DNA of 64,000 nt from CAVTPU01 sp963736695. GTDB lineage: Bacteria; Actinomycetota; Actinomycetes; Mycobacteriales; Micromonosporaceae. This document shows, one piece after another, positions 1-9,400 of the stretch (the first letter of the stretch is position 1; every line of letters begins with the position of its first letter). The notes under the pieces were generated by a model that did no database searches, was not told where the DNA came from, and worked only from the letters and a program-made list of their open reading frames with translations. The stretch is from positions 1,116,001 through 1,180,000 of the forward strand of contig CAVTPU010000001.1 in assembly GCA_963736695.1 (NCBI GenBank), written 5' to 3'. A program made the position numbers and the translations under genes.

Positions 1-672
1 CGTGAGGGCGATGATCGTGCCGACCGTGAGGCCGGCGACCACAAGATAAGACAGCAGTGCCGAGGTGATGCTGCGGCTGAACACCGCGGAGAGTGCCTGC
101 GAAATCGCACAGATCACCCCGATGAGCAGTGCAACCACGCCATAGAGCGCGGCAAACCTCGCCGCCGTGACCCCACCGCTGGCCATGGCGTAGCCGGCGA
201 ACGGCAGGCTCAACGCCAACGCGACGAGCCCCACGAGCCAGCTCGCGAAGAGTTTGCCGAGCGCGATCTCCGTTGGTCGCAGCCGGGTGACCTGCAGGGT
301 CGCGAGAGTGCCTCGCTCCCGGTCTCCGTTGATCGACTGTGCGGTGAGCGCCGGGCTGATCACCAGAATCATCCCCAGCACGAAGAGCATGAGAAACCCG
401 AAGAGCGGCACGCCCCGGCTGCGGCTGTCATCCTCCAAGCCATAACCGGTGTCGAGAGACAGATCCAGCAAGACGGTGATGAGCACCAGCAACGCCACCC
501 AAGCCCCGAGCAGCCACCGCCACCGCCCGGTGCGCAGCCTGATCTGAAATTCCTGGCGGACGACGAGCATCACGCCCCGCACCGGGCCGAAGCGTCGCGA
601 CGAGTCCTGATCGGCGCCGGAGCCCATCACTGTCACGTCCGACATAGGTGTGTCCACCGCAGACTCGGTCAC
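1..672 (-). CDS. ABC transporter permease (C-terminus cut by window edge)
   Basis: Read from a GTG at 672, the frame stays open to the window edge. It starts with a hydrophilic stretch of about 40 residues, followed by a first membrane segment (WLLGAWVALLVLI). A second hydrophobic stretch precedes the conserved loop AQSINGDRERGTLATLQVTR, which is typical of ABC-2 type export permeases, and more hydrophobic segments follow. The GTG overlaps the stop codon of the upstream ATPase gene by 4 nt (GTGA), so the two genes are translationally coupled and very probably form one exporter. In-frame ATG codons at residues 10 and 16 are possible alternative starts. The substrate cannot be told from the sequence. 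Confidence 0.8.
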   Translation of the reverse strand, partial: MTESAVDTPMSDVTVMGSGADQDSSRRFGPVRGVMLVVRQEFQIRLRTGRWRWLLGAWVALLVLITVLLDLSLDTGYGLEDDSRSRGVPLFGFLMLFVLGMILVISPALTAQSINGDRERGTLATLQVTRLRPTEIALGKLFASWLVGLVALALSLPFAGYAMASGGVTAARFAALYGVVALLIGVICAISQALSAVFSRSITSALLSYLVVAGLTVGTIIALT

Positions 673-1592
673 CGTCGCTCCTCGGTCATCGCGAGATACA
701 CCGACTCCAGGCTGCTGCCGATCGGCTCGAAACTAATCACCGGCACGCCTGCCGTCACCAGCGCCGCCAGCGTCTCGGCCGCCTCCTGCTCGGAGAGCGC
801 GGCCAGCTCAACCGCGGTCGCCGACTGAGCCACCGGGGTGACCCCGCGAGCGGCGAGCGCGTCGACGAGCGCCTGAAAGTCCATCGCGCGTACGCGATAG
901 CCGGTTGTGCTCCCGCGAACCAGTTCCGCCATCTCGTGCTGGCCCTGGGTGCGGCCGCCGGCGACGAGCACCACCCGGTCGGCGATCTCCTCAAGCTCAG
1001 TGAGGATGTGGCTGGAGACCAGCACTGCCGTGCCCTCTGCGGCGAGTCCCCGCAGAATGTCGCGTAACTCGACCCGCGAACGGGGGTCGAGGCCGGACGC
1101 GGGCTCGTCGAGCAACAGAACCCGGGGGCGGTGCACCAACGCCCGAGCCAACGCCAACCGCTGTTTCTGCCCCCGCGACAGCACATGCACCGGCGCTCGG
1201 GCGTATTCGGCGAGGTGAATGGTGCCCAGCAACTCGACGACCCGATCCGCCGCGTCGGACCGACGCAATCCGTAGGCGTCGGCGAAGAAACGCAGGTATT
1301 CGGCGACGGTGAGCTGGTCGTAGATGCCGAACGCGTCGGGCATCCACCCCATGCGCGCCCGCACGAGATCCGGCTTCGCCGCCGGATCGACACCGGCCAC
1401 CCGCACCTCGCCGCGGTCTGGCCGCAGCAGCGTCGCGAGAATCAACAGCAGCGTGGTCTTCCCCGCGCCGTTGGGGCCCACCAGGGCGGTGACTTTGCCA
1501 TATGGCGCATGCACGTCGATTCCGCTCAACGCGTTGACGGAACCGAAGTGCCGCCAGACGTTTCGAACCTCGATGCCGAGATTGTCGTCCAC
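669..1592 (-). CDS. ABC transporter ATP-binding protein
   Basis: 307 aa, starting at GTG. It is the nucleotide-binding subunit of an ABC-2 type exporter. It has Walker A GPNGAGKT near residues 39-46, the ABC signature LSRGQKQRLALARAL, Walker B VLLLDEPASGLD directly after it, and the switch histidine in LVSSHILTELEEIADR. The C-terminal 80 residues (GVTPVAQSATAVELAAL) resemble the small regulatory extension of NatA/CcmA-like ATPases. The gene overlaps its permease by 4 nt. A hairpin separates it from the acetyltransferase gene upstream, so the pair is probably a separate transcription unit. Confidence 0.9.
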   Translation of the reverse strand: MDDNLGIEVRNVWRHFGSVNALSGIDVHAPYGKVTALVGPNGAGKTTLLLILATLLRPDRGEVRVAGVDPAAKPDLVRARMGWMPDAFGIYDQLTVAEYLRFFADAYGLRRSDAADRVVELLGTIHLAEYARAPVHVLSRGQKQRLALARALVHRPRVLLLDEPASGLDPRSRVELRDILRGLAAEGTAVLVSSHILTELEEIADRVVLVAGGRTQGQHEMAELVRGSTTGYRVRAMDFQALVDALAARGVTPVAQSATAVELAALSEQEAAETLAALVTAGVPVISFEPIGSSLESVYLAMTEERR

Positions 1593-1608
1593 GATCGCCG
1601 ACTCTAGC

Positions 1609-1669
1609 CCGCGCCGTCAAATCCCGCAGCCCCGCCGATCTCCCTGTCGCCCACCGGTTGACGACGCGG
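1609..1669 (-). terminator. hairpin after the acetyltransferase gene
   Basis: A 12-bp stem with one G-U pair on the minus strand (arms 1609-1620 and 1658-1669, loop 37 nt) starts 5 nt after the stop codon of the GNAT gene. There is no U-tract, as is common for terminators in high-GC actinobacteria. The long loop makes this a moderate call. Confidence 0.4.
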
Positions 1670-1673
1670 CCCG

Positions 1674-2546
1674 TCACAGCAGGACGGTCGCGAAGGTCGC
1701 CGTGCGATGAAAGCCACACCGGTCATAGACCCGGCGCGCGGAGTGGTTGTAGTCGTTGACATAGAGACTCACGCTCGGCGCCACCCGGCGTAAGGCGTCA
1801 CGGACCACCGCCGCCATCGCGGTGGTGCCGATCCCGTGTCCCCGCCACTGAGGCGCCACCCACACCCCCTGGACCTGTGCGGTGTGCCGGGTCACCACGG
1901 CGAGCTCGGCCTTGAAGACCACTTGGCCGCTGGCGAACTTCGCATAGGTGCGGCGCGCCCGGATCAGTTCGGCGACCCTGGCCCGATAGTCACCATTGAC
2001 GTCGCCGACCAGCGGCGAGACTCCGACCTCTTCGGTATACATCGCCACTGCAGCGGGAAACAACGCGTTAATCTCATGTGGACGGACGAGGCGAACGGTC
2101 GGATCGGCCGGTATCGCGGGCGGATTCCAGGTGACAAGTAAGGGCTGACAGGACCGGATGTCGCGCGCCGGGCCCCAGCGGCAGCCGAGCCGCTGCCACA
2201 GGCCGAGCACGGCATCGGCCTCGCCGACCAGCGAGGAACACATCCGAGGCCGGCTGGCGACGGCCTCGGCGAAGGCGTCCGCCGCGGCCGTCGTGGTGAT
2301 GTGCACGGGAATGACGTTGGCCCCGAGCCAACACAACGACTCCAACCGTCGGCGGGTGCCGAAACCGAGGATCTGACCGTCGACCTGCCGACGCAGCCCG
2401 ACGGCGGCGACCCTCTCCGCGACCTGGGCTCCGGTGATCGGCTCGGTGTCGAGCAACCGCTCCACATCAGCCCGGTTGGTCTCGTCAAGGGCGCGGACCG
2501 GCGACCGGGTCCGCTCAGGAGCGGCGAAGAAACCCCGCCCGATCAC
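1674..2546 (-). CDS. GNAT family N-acetyltransferase with N-terminal DUF4081-like domain
   Basis: 290 aa from a GTG. The C-terminal 100 residues form a GNAT fold. The acetyl-CoA binding region reads VQGVWVAPQWRGHGIGTTAM (Q/RxxGxG/A pyrophosphate loop), followed by YVNDYNHSARRVYDRCGF, where GNAT enzymes have the N/Y motif near the C-terminus. The N-terminal half is the domain found in the actinobacterial protein encoded next to ispG (Mycobacterium tuberculosis Rv2867c shares this position). The start lies 24 nt beyond the ispG stop, so it is probably the last gene of the dxr-rseP-ispG unit. The acetylated substrate is unknown. Confidence 0.82.
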   Translation of the reverse strand: MIGRGFFAAPERTRSPVRALDETNRADVERLLDTEPITGAQVAERVAAVGLRRQVDGQILGFGTRRRLESLCWLGANVIPVHITTTAAADAFAEAVASRPRMCSSLVGEADAVLGLWQRLGCRWGPARDIRSCQPLLVTWNPPAIPADPTVRLVRPHEINALFPAAVAMYTEEVGVSPLVGDVNGDYRARVAELIRARRTYAKFASGQVVFKAELAVVTRHTAQVQGVWVAPQWRGHGIGTTAMAAVVRDALRRVAPSVSLYVNDYNHSARRVYDRCGFHRTATFATVLL

Positions 2547-2570
2547 TGCTGCCCCGACCCGACCGCGGCT

Positions 2571-3743
2571 CTAGGACGACGCCTGATCGGCCAGGCGTAG
2601 CGCCTCTTCGACCAGGGTTTCGACGATCTGCGACTCCGGAACCGTCTTGATCACCTCACCTTTGACGAAGATCTGCCCCTTGCCGTTGCCCGAGGCCACC
2701 CCGAGATCGGCTTCCCGAGCCTCCCCTGGGCCGTTGACCACACAGCCCATCACCGCGACCCGCAGTGGCATCGGAAAACCGTCAAGCGCCGCGCTGACCC
2801 GATCGGCGAGCGTGTAGACGTCGACCTGCGCCCGCCCGCAGGACGGGCACGAGACGATCTCAAGACCCCGGGTACGCAGTCCGAGCGACTCCAGAATCGC
2901 CGTGCCCACCTTGACCTCTTCGGCCGGCGGCGCCGACAACGAGACCCGAATCGTGTCGCCGATGCCACCCGCGAGCAGCGCACCGAACGCGACCGACGAC
3001 TTGATCGTGCCCTGAAACGCGGGCCCCGCCTCGGTCACTCCGAGATGCAGCGGATAATTACACGCCTCGGCGAGCAGCCGATAGGCCCGGATCATTACGA
3101 CCGGGTCGTTGTGTTTCACCGAAATTTTGATGTCCTGGAAGCCATGCTCCTCAAAGAGCGAGCACTCCCACAACGCCGACTCGACGAGCGCTTCGGCAGT
3201 AGGCCGGCCGTATTTCGCGAGCAGCCGGGCGTCAAGTGATCCGGCGTTGACTCCGATGCGGATCGGCACCTTCGCCTCCGCCGCGACCCGCGCGATCTCG
3301 CCAACCTTGTCGTCGAACTTCTTGATGTTGCCGGGGTTGACCCTCACCGCCGCACACCCCGCGTCGATCGCCGCGAAGACATAGCGCGGCTGAAAATGAA
3401 TGTCGGCGATAACCGGGATCTGCGATTTGCGGGCGATCTCCGGCAACGCGGCGACATCGTCCTGCGACGGCACCGCCACCCGCACGATCTGACAGCCGGC
3501 GGCGGTGAGCTCCGCGATCTGCTGCAACGTCTTGTTGACGTCGGCGGTGACCGTGGTCGTCATTGACTGCACCGAGACCGGTGCGCCGCCCCCGACAGGC
3601 ACCGCCCCAACCATGATCTGCCGACTCTGCCGACGAGGTGCGAGCGCCGGGGTCGGCGCCGGCACCCCACCCTGATCAGCTGCGGGTCGGGCGCTGGGGG
3701 CCGGCACCGACCCAGTGGTGAGGACGAGCGGAATCGCGGTCAC
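2571..3743 (-). CDS. ispG: 4-hydroxy-3-methylbut-2-en-1-yl diphosphate synthase (IspG/GcpE)
   Basis: 390 aa. Converts 2-C-methyl-D-erythritol 2,4-cyclodiphosphate to HMBPP in the MEP isoprenoid pathway. The TIM-barrel half carries MTTTVTADVNKT and VRVNPGNI. The C-terminal half carries the [4Fe-4S] ligands Cys299, Cys302 (SCPSCGR) and Cys334 (MGCVVNGPGEA), with Glu341 as the fourth ligand. Length is normal for the direct-fusion type, with an N-terminal Pro/Ala-rich extension of about 40 residues before RQSRQIMVG. It starts 9 nt after the rseP stop, and dxr, the first committed enzyme of the same pathway, is two genes upstream, so MEP enzymes and the membrane protease are co-transcribed. Confidence 0.96.
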   Translation of the reverse strand: MTAIPLVLTTGSVPAPSARPAADQGGVPAPTPALAPRRQSRQIMVGAVPVGGGAPVSVQSMTTTVTADVNKTLQQIAELTAAGCQIVRVAVPSQDDVAALPEIARKSQIPVIADIHFQPRYVFAAIDAGCAAVRVNPGNIKKFDDKVGEIARVAAEAKVPIRIGVNAGSLDARLLAKYGRPTAEALVESALWECSLFEEHGFQDIKISVKHNDPVVMIRAYRLLAEACNYPLHLGVTEAGPAFQGTIKSSVAFGALLAGGIGDTIRVSLSAPPAEEVKVGTAILESLGLRTRGLEIVSCPSCGRAQVDVYTLADRVSAALDGFPMPLRVAVMGCVVNGPGEAREADLGVASGNGKGQIFVKGEVIKTVPESQIVETLVEEALRLADQASS

Positions 3744-3752
3744 GGGCGAGGC

Positions 3753-5024
3753 TCACTTCGAGAAGAGGGTGATCGGGTTGATGATGTCGGCGGCAACGGT
3801 GAGCAGCGTGAACCCACCGAAGACAAGAATCACCGCATAGGTGACCGGCATCAGCTTGAGATAGTTGACCCGCCCCGGGTCGGGCCGACGCAGCCGGGCA
3901 TAGAGCCACGTCCTCGCCTTTTCAAACCAGGCGATCGCGATGTGGCCACCGTCGAGAGGCAGCAACGGCAGCAGGTTGAAGATGCCGACAAAAATGTTGA
4001 GGCTCGCCAGCAGGAACAAGAATCCGGGCACGTCGCCTTGGCCGAAGAGCTCGCCACCGATGCGACTGGCGCCGACGACACTCACGGGCGTCTCCGGGTC
4101 ACGCCGGTCGCCGGTCAGCGCCGACCACAGTTTCGGCACCTTTTCGGGAAACTTCTTCAGCGCGGTGAAGGTGCCGCTGAACAGCGCCGACCCGCGGTCC
4201 GCGGTCAATCCGATCGCGGCGATAGGGCCGGCTGTGGTGGTCGGCGCCGATGGGGTGATGCCGAGAACCCCGACATTCTCCAGATCCGCGGCAGTGATCT
4301 TGTCGGTGGGAGTGGTGGGGTCGAGGCCCTGCCTGGGCCGCTGGGCGGTGGGCAACATGGCGGTGGCGGTGTGGGACTGCCCGTCCCGCTCATAGGTGAT
4401 GGAGATCTGTCGGCCGGCCGCCGACCGAATGCGGCTCGTCAGCGCGTCCCAGCCCACGACGGACTGCCCGTCGATCGCCGTCACGACGTCGCCGGACCTC
4501 AGGCCGGCGGTCTGCGCGGCGCTCTGCGGGTCGGTGCCCGCGCGACACTCGCGCACCTGATGAGTCGTCGGGTCGAGTTCCCAGTTGAGGGTGACACACG
4601 AGGTGACCGTGTCGATAGTGATGGGTGTGGTCTGCAGTTTGCGACCATCCGGCAACGCCACAAAAGCGAACAGTGCCCACAGGATCACGATGCCCAACGC
4701 GAAGTGGGTCACCGACCCGGCGACCATGACAATGGTGCGTTTCCACACCGGAAACCGCCACATCGCCCGAGGCTCGTCGGCGGGTTCGACATCTTCATCC
4801 TGCGGGGTCATCCCCACGATCTTGACGAATCCGCCCGCGGGGATGGCCTTCACGCCGTATTCCGTCTCGCCTTTGCGGGTCGACCAGAGGGTCGGGCCGA
4901 AACCGACGAAATAACGGGTGACCTTCATCCCGAACATCTTGGCTGTCACCATGTGACCAGCCTCGTGCAGGCAGACTGAGATCAGGATGCCCACCGCGAA
5001 GACGGCGATCCCTAGGCCCTCCAC
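3753..5024 (-). CDS. rseP: M50 site-2 metalloprotease (RseP/Rip1 type)
   Basis: 423 aa intramembrane zinc protease. The HExxH motif is at residues 20-24 (LHEAGH) in the first membrane helix. A PDZ domain follows in the middle (AGLRSGDVVTAIDGQ), and the LDG motif that completes the zinc site is near the end (LLPLLPLDGGHIA). Family members cut membrane-bound regulators such as anti-sigma factors. I chose the GTG at 5024: a GAGAGGAG ribosome site sits 7 nt before it and the first helix starts right away. A longer open frame to 5180 exists but overlaps dxr and encodes only low-complexity sequence. The dxr stop is 31 nt upstream. The M. tuberculosis order dxr-rip1-gcpE is the same. Confidence 0.93.
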   Translation of the reverse strand: MEGLGIAVFAVGILISVCLHEAGHMVTAKMFGMKVTRYFVGFGPTLWSTRKGETEYGVKAIPAGGFVKIVGMTPQDEDVEPADEPRAMWRFPVWKRTIVMVAGSVTHFALGIVILWALFAFVALPDGRKLQTTPITIDTVTSCVTLNWELDPTTHQVRECRAGTDPQSAAQTAGLRSGDVVTAIDGQSVVGWDALTSRIRSAAGRQISITYERDGQSHTATAMLPTAQRPRQGLDPTTPTDKITAADLENVGVLGITPSAPTTTAGPIAAIGLTADRGSALFSGTFTALKKFPEKVPKLWSALTGDRRDPETPVSVVGASRIGGELFGQGDVPGFLFLLASLNIFVGIFNLLPLLPLDGGHIAIAWFEKARTWLYARLRRPDPGRVNYLKLMPVTYAVILVFGGFTLLTVAADIINPITLFSK

Positions 5025-5055
5025 CAAGCGGCTCCTCTCTGTGAAACCGACTGTG

Positions 5056-6276
5056 TCACTGTGTGACTGTCTCGGCGGTGATGCCCGCCTCGATGATCTG
5101 TCGGGCCCGCGACCGGGCCCACGTCTCGGCGGCGACGATGTCTTCGACGGTACCTGGTTCCTCGAACTCCGGTGACTCATCGAGCACCCGGGCCAGAGTC
5201 TCTACGATGCCCAGAAACGGCAGCCGGCCCGCGACGAAACTCGCCACGCACTCCTCGTTGGCCGCGTTGAAGATCGCCGGTTGACAGCACCCGGCACGGC
5301 CCGCCTGTTTGGCGAGCCGAACCGCCGGAAAGAGCTCATCGTCGAGCGGCCGCAGCTGCCACGTGTGCGCCTGCGTCCAGTCGATCGGCGCGGTCGCGCC
5401 AGCGACCCGGTGAGGCCACCCGAGACCGAGCGCGATCGGCAGCCGCATGTCGGGAGGGCTGCACTGGGCGAGGGTCGAACCATCCCGGAACTCCACCATC
5501 GAATGGATCATCGACTGCGGATGGATCATGACATCGATGTCGTCATAGGCCACACCGAACAGTTCGTGCGCCTCGATCACCTCGAGGGCTTTGTTGACCA
5601 TGGTCGCCGCGTTGATCGTGACAACCGGACCCATGTCCCAGGTCGGGTGCGCCAACGCCTGCTCCGGCGTCACATCGACGAGCTCGTGGCGACGTCGGTC
5701 ACGAAACGCGCCGCCACTGGCCGTGAGGACCAACCGTCGCACCTCGTCGCGGCGCCCACCCCTCAAGCACTGCGCGAGCGCGGAATGCTCCGAATCGACC
5801 GGCACGATCTGGTCGGGTCGCCGGATCGCGGCCCGCACCAGAGGGCCGCCCGCCACGAGTGACTCCTTGTTGGCCAACGCGAGCGTACGCCCGGCCCGCA
5901 ACGCGGCGAGAGTCGGCGCCAACCCCACCGAGCCGACCACCGCGTTGAGCACAATGTCGGCCGGCCACGACGCGAGCTCGGCCATCGCCTGAGCGCCGGC
6001 GACGATCGTCGGCCCCTGCCAGTGGGCGCCCTGCGGCTTGCCGTGGGCCGCAGCCGCGATGATCTCCGCGCGCAGTTGTGTCACTACGTCGGTGGTGGCC
6101 ACCGCCACCACCTCCACCCCGAACCGAACGACCTGCTCGGCCAACGCTGAGACGTTGCCGCCCCCGGCCCCGAGCCCCACCACTCGGAAAAGATCGGGAT
6201 TGCGGGCGACAATCTCCAAAGCCTGGGTGCCGACTGAACCGGTCGATCCCAGAATCACGATGTCGCGGGGCGTCAT
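5056..6276 (-). CDS. dxr: 1-deoxy-D-xylulose 5-phosphate reductoisomerase
   Basis: 406 aa. Catalyses DXP to MEP with NADPH, the first committed step of the MEP pathway. NADPH-binding motif GSTGSVGTQAL lies near residues 9-19. Metal and substrate motifs are VDSEHSALAQCL, HPTWDMGPVVTINAATM and HPQSMIHSMVEF. The ATG at 6276 gives the family's normal length and a GAGAA site precedes it. The frame stays open about 1.4 kb further upstream but there it only mirrors the MMPL gene. Actinomycetes depend on this pathway for isoprenoids. Confidence 0.96.
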   Translation of the reverse strand: MTPRDIVILGSTGSVGTQALEIVARNPDLFRVVGLGAGGGNVSALAEQVVRFGVEVVAVATTDVVTQLRAEIIAAAAHGKPQGAHWQGPTIVAGAQAMAELASWPADIVLNAVVGSVGLAPTLAALRAGRTLALANKESLVAGGPLVRAAIRRPDQIVPVDSEHSALAQCLRGGRRDEVRRLVLTASGGAFRDRRRHELVDVTPEQALAHPTWDMGPVVTINAATMVNKALEVIEAHELFGVAYDDIDVMIHPQSMIHSMVEFRDGSTLAQCSPPDMRLPIALGLGWPHRVAGATAPIDWTQAHTWQLRPLDDELFPAVRLAKQAGRAGCCQPAIFNAANEECVASFVAGRLPFLGIVETLARVLDESPEFEEPGTVEDIVAAETWARSRARQIIEAGITAETVTQ

Positions 6277-6294
6277 CGGACCATTCTCGCCGAC

Positions 6295-6340
6295 CCGTGC
6301 CACGCGCCGTCGGCGGGTGTGCCGACGGCGCGTGGCACGG
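6295..6340 (-). terminator. 20-bp perfect hairpin between MMPL gene and dxr
   Basis: Arms 6295-6314 and 6321-6340 pair perfectly over 20 bp with a 6-nt loop. The hairpin sits between the stop of the MMPL gene (6410) and the start of dxr (6276), both on the minus strand. There is no U-tract, but stability is extreme. It likely ends MMPL transcription and starts a fresh unit at dxr. Confidence 0.7.
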
Positions 6341-6409
6341 CAGTGGGCACGCCGTTGCCTGTTGCCGCCAACCGGCTGGTGAGGAATCGGCGCCGGCTGG
6401 TCGAGCCGA

Positions 6410-9400
6410 TCACCAGTGCGTGGGCGGCCACTCCGGTTCGCCGAGTGGCGCGGCCGGAAGCTCCGGTCGACGCTGCCCCGGCGGACGCGGCCCCGGCATC
6501 CTCCGTTCGTCGCCCGGCCGTCGCTGCGGCAGCGAAGCGGAACCATGGGCGTCCGGAATACGGCTCGGGTCGAGGAACCGTGGGTCCCGCGAGGCCGGGT
6601 GAAACGGCGGCCTCGCCGGCCACTGCGTCGATGGTGGATGGGTGGGTGGCCACTGTCCCGGTCGCGATGGACCGGGTGGTGGCTGCGAGGGCACGTGCCG
6701 GGCAGGTGGTTGGTGCGCCGGCGGGCGCCACATGGGTGATCGTGGGTCGGGGTGCGGTCCCGGCGGGTACTGACCATGGCCATACGGCAACGCGAACGGG
6801 CTCGGCGGCAGCGCAGAGGGGCCCGGCGGCAGGGCCGCTGGTCCCGGGGGCAGCGCCGGCCGACCAGCCGACGACTGTCGCAGCCGCCCCCGCGACGGGG
6901 GCCAACTCCGTTCCGGTGGCTGTGCGGGCAGGAACGGACGAGTCGGTCCCGCCCCCGGATAGGGGTGATCCGGACGAGGCGCCTGGTAGGGATCGGACCG
7001 CAGACCTGGAACATGGTCCGCAGGCGCCCCCCGACCAACCATCCCCGGTGTGCGCCCATAGGGATCGGCTCCCCAGTAGGGATCGTTGTGGCCGTACACC
7101 TCGGGTTGACCTCCGACCCCCACGGGCATGGGTGAGCCGGGCTGCACTGGGCGGCCGGGCTGCGGCAGTCGGCCGGGCATGGGTGAGCCGGGCTGCGGCG
7201 AGCGGCCGGGCTGCCCGTACCCATGTCGGTGGTACGGGTCGTCGAGGCCGAATGGAGCGGCGAGACCGGCCCGGGGCAGCGCGCCCGACGGTGCCGCGGC
7301 GGGCAGGGCCAACGCGCCGACCGGGCCACCCCACCCGAACCCATCGACTGCGGCCGACACCGGATGAGGTCGCCCCACCGTCTGCGATGCGGGCCGTTCG
7401 TCGTCGGGGTCGCTCTCACGCAGGCCATACCGACGATAGAGCTGACCCAGCGGCCCTGGCGCCCACCAGTTCCACCGGCCGAGCAGGCGCATCGTCGCGG
7501 GCACGAGCAGCGCCCGCACCAGCGCCGCGTCGACCGCGACGGCGACCACCGTGCCGACGCCGAGCATCTTGATCGTCGCCGCTCCACCGGTGGCGAAACC
7601 GCCGATGACGATGATGAGCAACAGCGCCGCAGCCGAGATGATGCCACCGGTGTGTTGCAGTCCGTTGGCGACCGCGGCACGGTTGTCGCCCGTGTTGTCC
7701 CACTCCTCGCGGACCCGAGACAGCAGAAAGACCTCATAGTCGGTCGACAGTCCGAAAAGTATCGCGAGCATGAGGATGAGGTTGGTCGGTTCGAGGAAAC
7801 CGGTAGGGGTGAAACCCAGCCACGTGGCGAAGTGTCCGTCCTGAAAGACCCAGACGACGACGCCGAAAGACGCCCCGATCGAGACCATATTCATCACGAT
7901 CGCCTTGAGGGGCAACACAACCGAGCCGAAGGCGAAGAAGAGCAGCAGAAACGTGATGACACCAACATAGGCCGCCATCCATGGAAGGCGGCTACCCAGG
8001 GAATCCAACTGGTCCAGCTCTATCGCCGGACGTCCGGAGATGAACAGTTCCGCGCCAACGGGGTCGATTCGAGTGCGGATGCGGGCGACGAGGTCACGAG
8101 CCTCTTTCGACGTGGGCGCCTCCGCATAGCTGACCGAGATCAACGCCGCAGTGTCCGAACCGCCGGTGATCTGCGCGCCCGTCACTCCGGGAACGGCCGC
8201 GATCTGGTCAGCGACAAGTTTCGCGGTGGTCGGCGAGACGCCGGTGACCAACGCGACGATAGGGGCCAGGCTGCCGCCCGGGAAGTCGTCCTGAACCCGC
8301 TGCGCCACGACCCGGCTCTGCGTTCCCTCGGGCAACACGCGCTCGTCGAAACCGCCGAAACTCGCCCTCAGGAATGGCACACCAAGCGAGACGAGCACCG
8401 CCGAAACCGCCACCAGATAGATCAGTGGTCGACGCATCACGCTATGCGCCAACCGGGCCCAGCCTCCGTCGGGCGCTCCGCCCGGAGCCGAGACGGTCGG
8501 AGGGCGCCGACGGCGATGCCGGGGATGGTGCGCGTCCTGGGGACGGGTGCGCCACGACGGCACGCGCCCGGAGTCGATACGCTGCCCGAGCACGGCGAGC
8601 AGGGCAGGCAACGCCGTCAACGCCGCGATCATCGCGACGAGCACCGCGGCCATTCCGCCGTACGCCATGGATTTGAGAAAGCTCATCGGAAAGAGCATCA
8701 AGCTCGACAAGGCCAGCGCCACGGTGAGGCCCGAAATCGCCACCGTCCGACCGGCGGTCGCGATCGTACGGGCGACCGCAGCCGCTGGCTCATGACCGGC
8801 CCGCAGCTCTTCGCGGTATCGGCTGACCACGAAGAGCGCGTAGTCGATCGCCATGCCGAGGCCGAGCATCGTGATGACGTTGGCCGCGAAGATAGAGACA
8901 TCGGTCATCAGCGTCAGCAGTCGGGTCACGGTGAACGCCCCGAGGATCGCCACGATCCCCACCAACAACGGGGTCATCGCGGCCACCAGACCCCGGAAGA
9001 TTAAAATCATCAAAATCAATAGAATCGGCATCGACAGCACTTCGGCGCGCATGACATCCGACTTGATCTGCGTGGCGGCGTCGGCCAGAAAGGCGATCGG
9101 ACCGCCGATGTCGGTCTCGATGCCGGAGCCTGCGGTCAGCTGCGACCGGATCGCCTCGAAAGCCGCCGTCTTCTCATCATTGTCCCCGTCGCGCAACCGG
9201 ATCGCCGCGAAGGTGCTGCGCCGGTCAAAGGAGACGAAAGCGGGCGACTGGGTGCTGAACCATGTGTGCACCTCGGCCACCTCGGGCCGTCCGCGCAGGG
9301 AGGCCATCACGTGCTCCACCGGATCGCGCAGCCCCGAATCGTCCACAGTGGCCGTCGTGCTGCGATAAAGCACCACCAGGTCGACCTCCTGGTGACCGAG

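Noticed and set aside
5025..5180. Longer N-terminus for the site-2 protease
   Set aside because: It overlaps the dxr coding end, is low complexity, and a good ribosome site precedes the GTG at 5024.
6277..7737. Upstream in-frame extension of dxr
   Set aside because: It has no family similarity and is the antisense image of the MMPL tail; the ATG at 6276 gives the normal Dxr length.
6319..9004. Long plus-strand open frames opposite the MMPL gene
   Set aside because: High GC content leaves the antisense frames open; they show no domain, only low-complexity Arg/Pro/Gly text.
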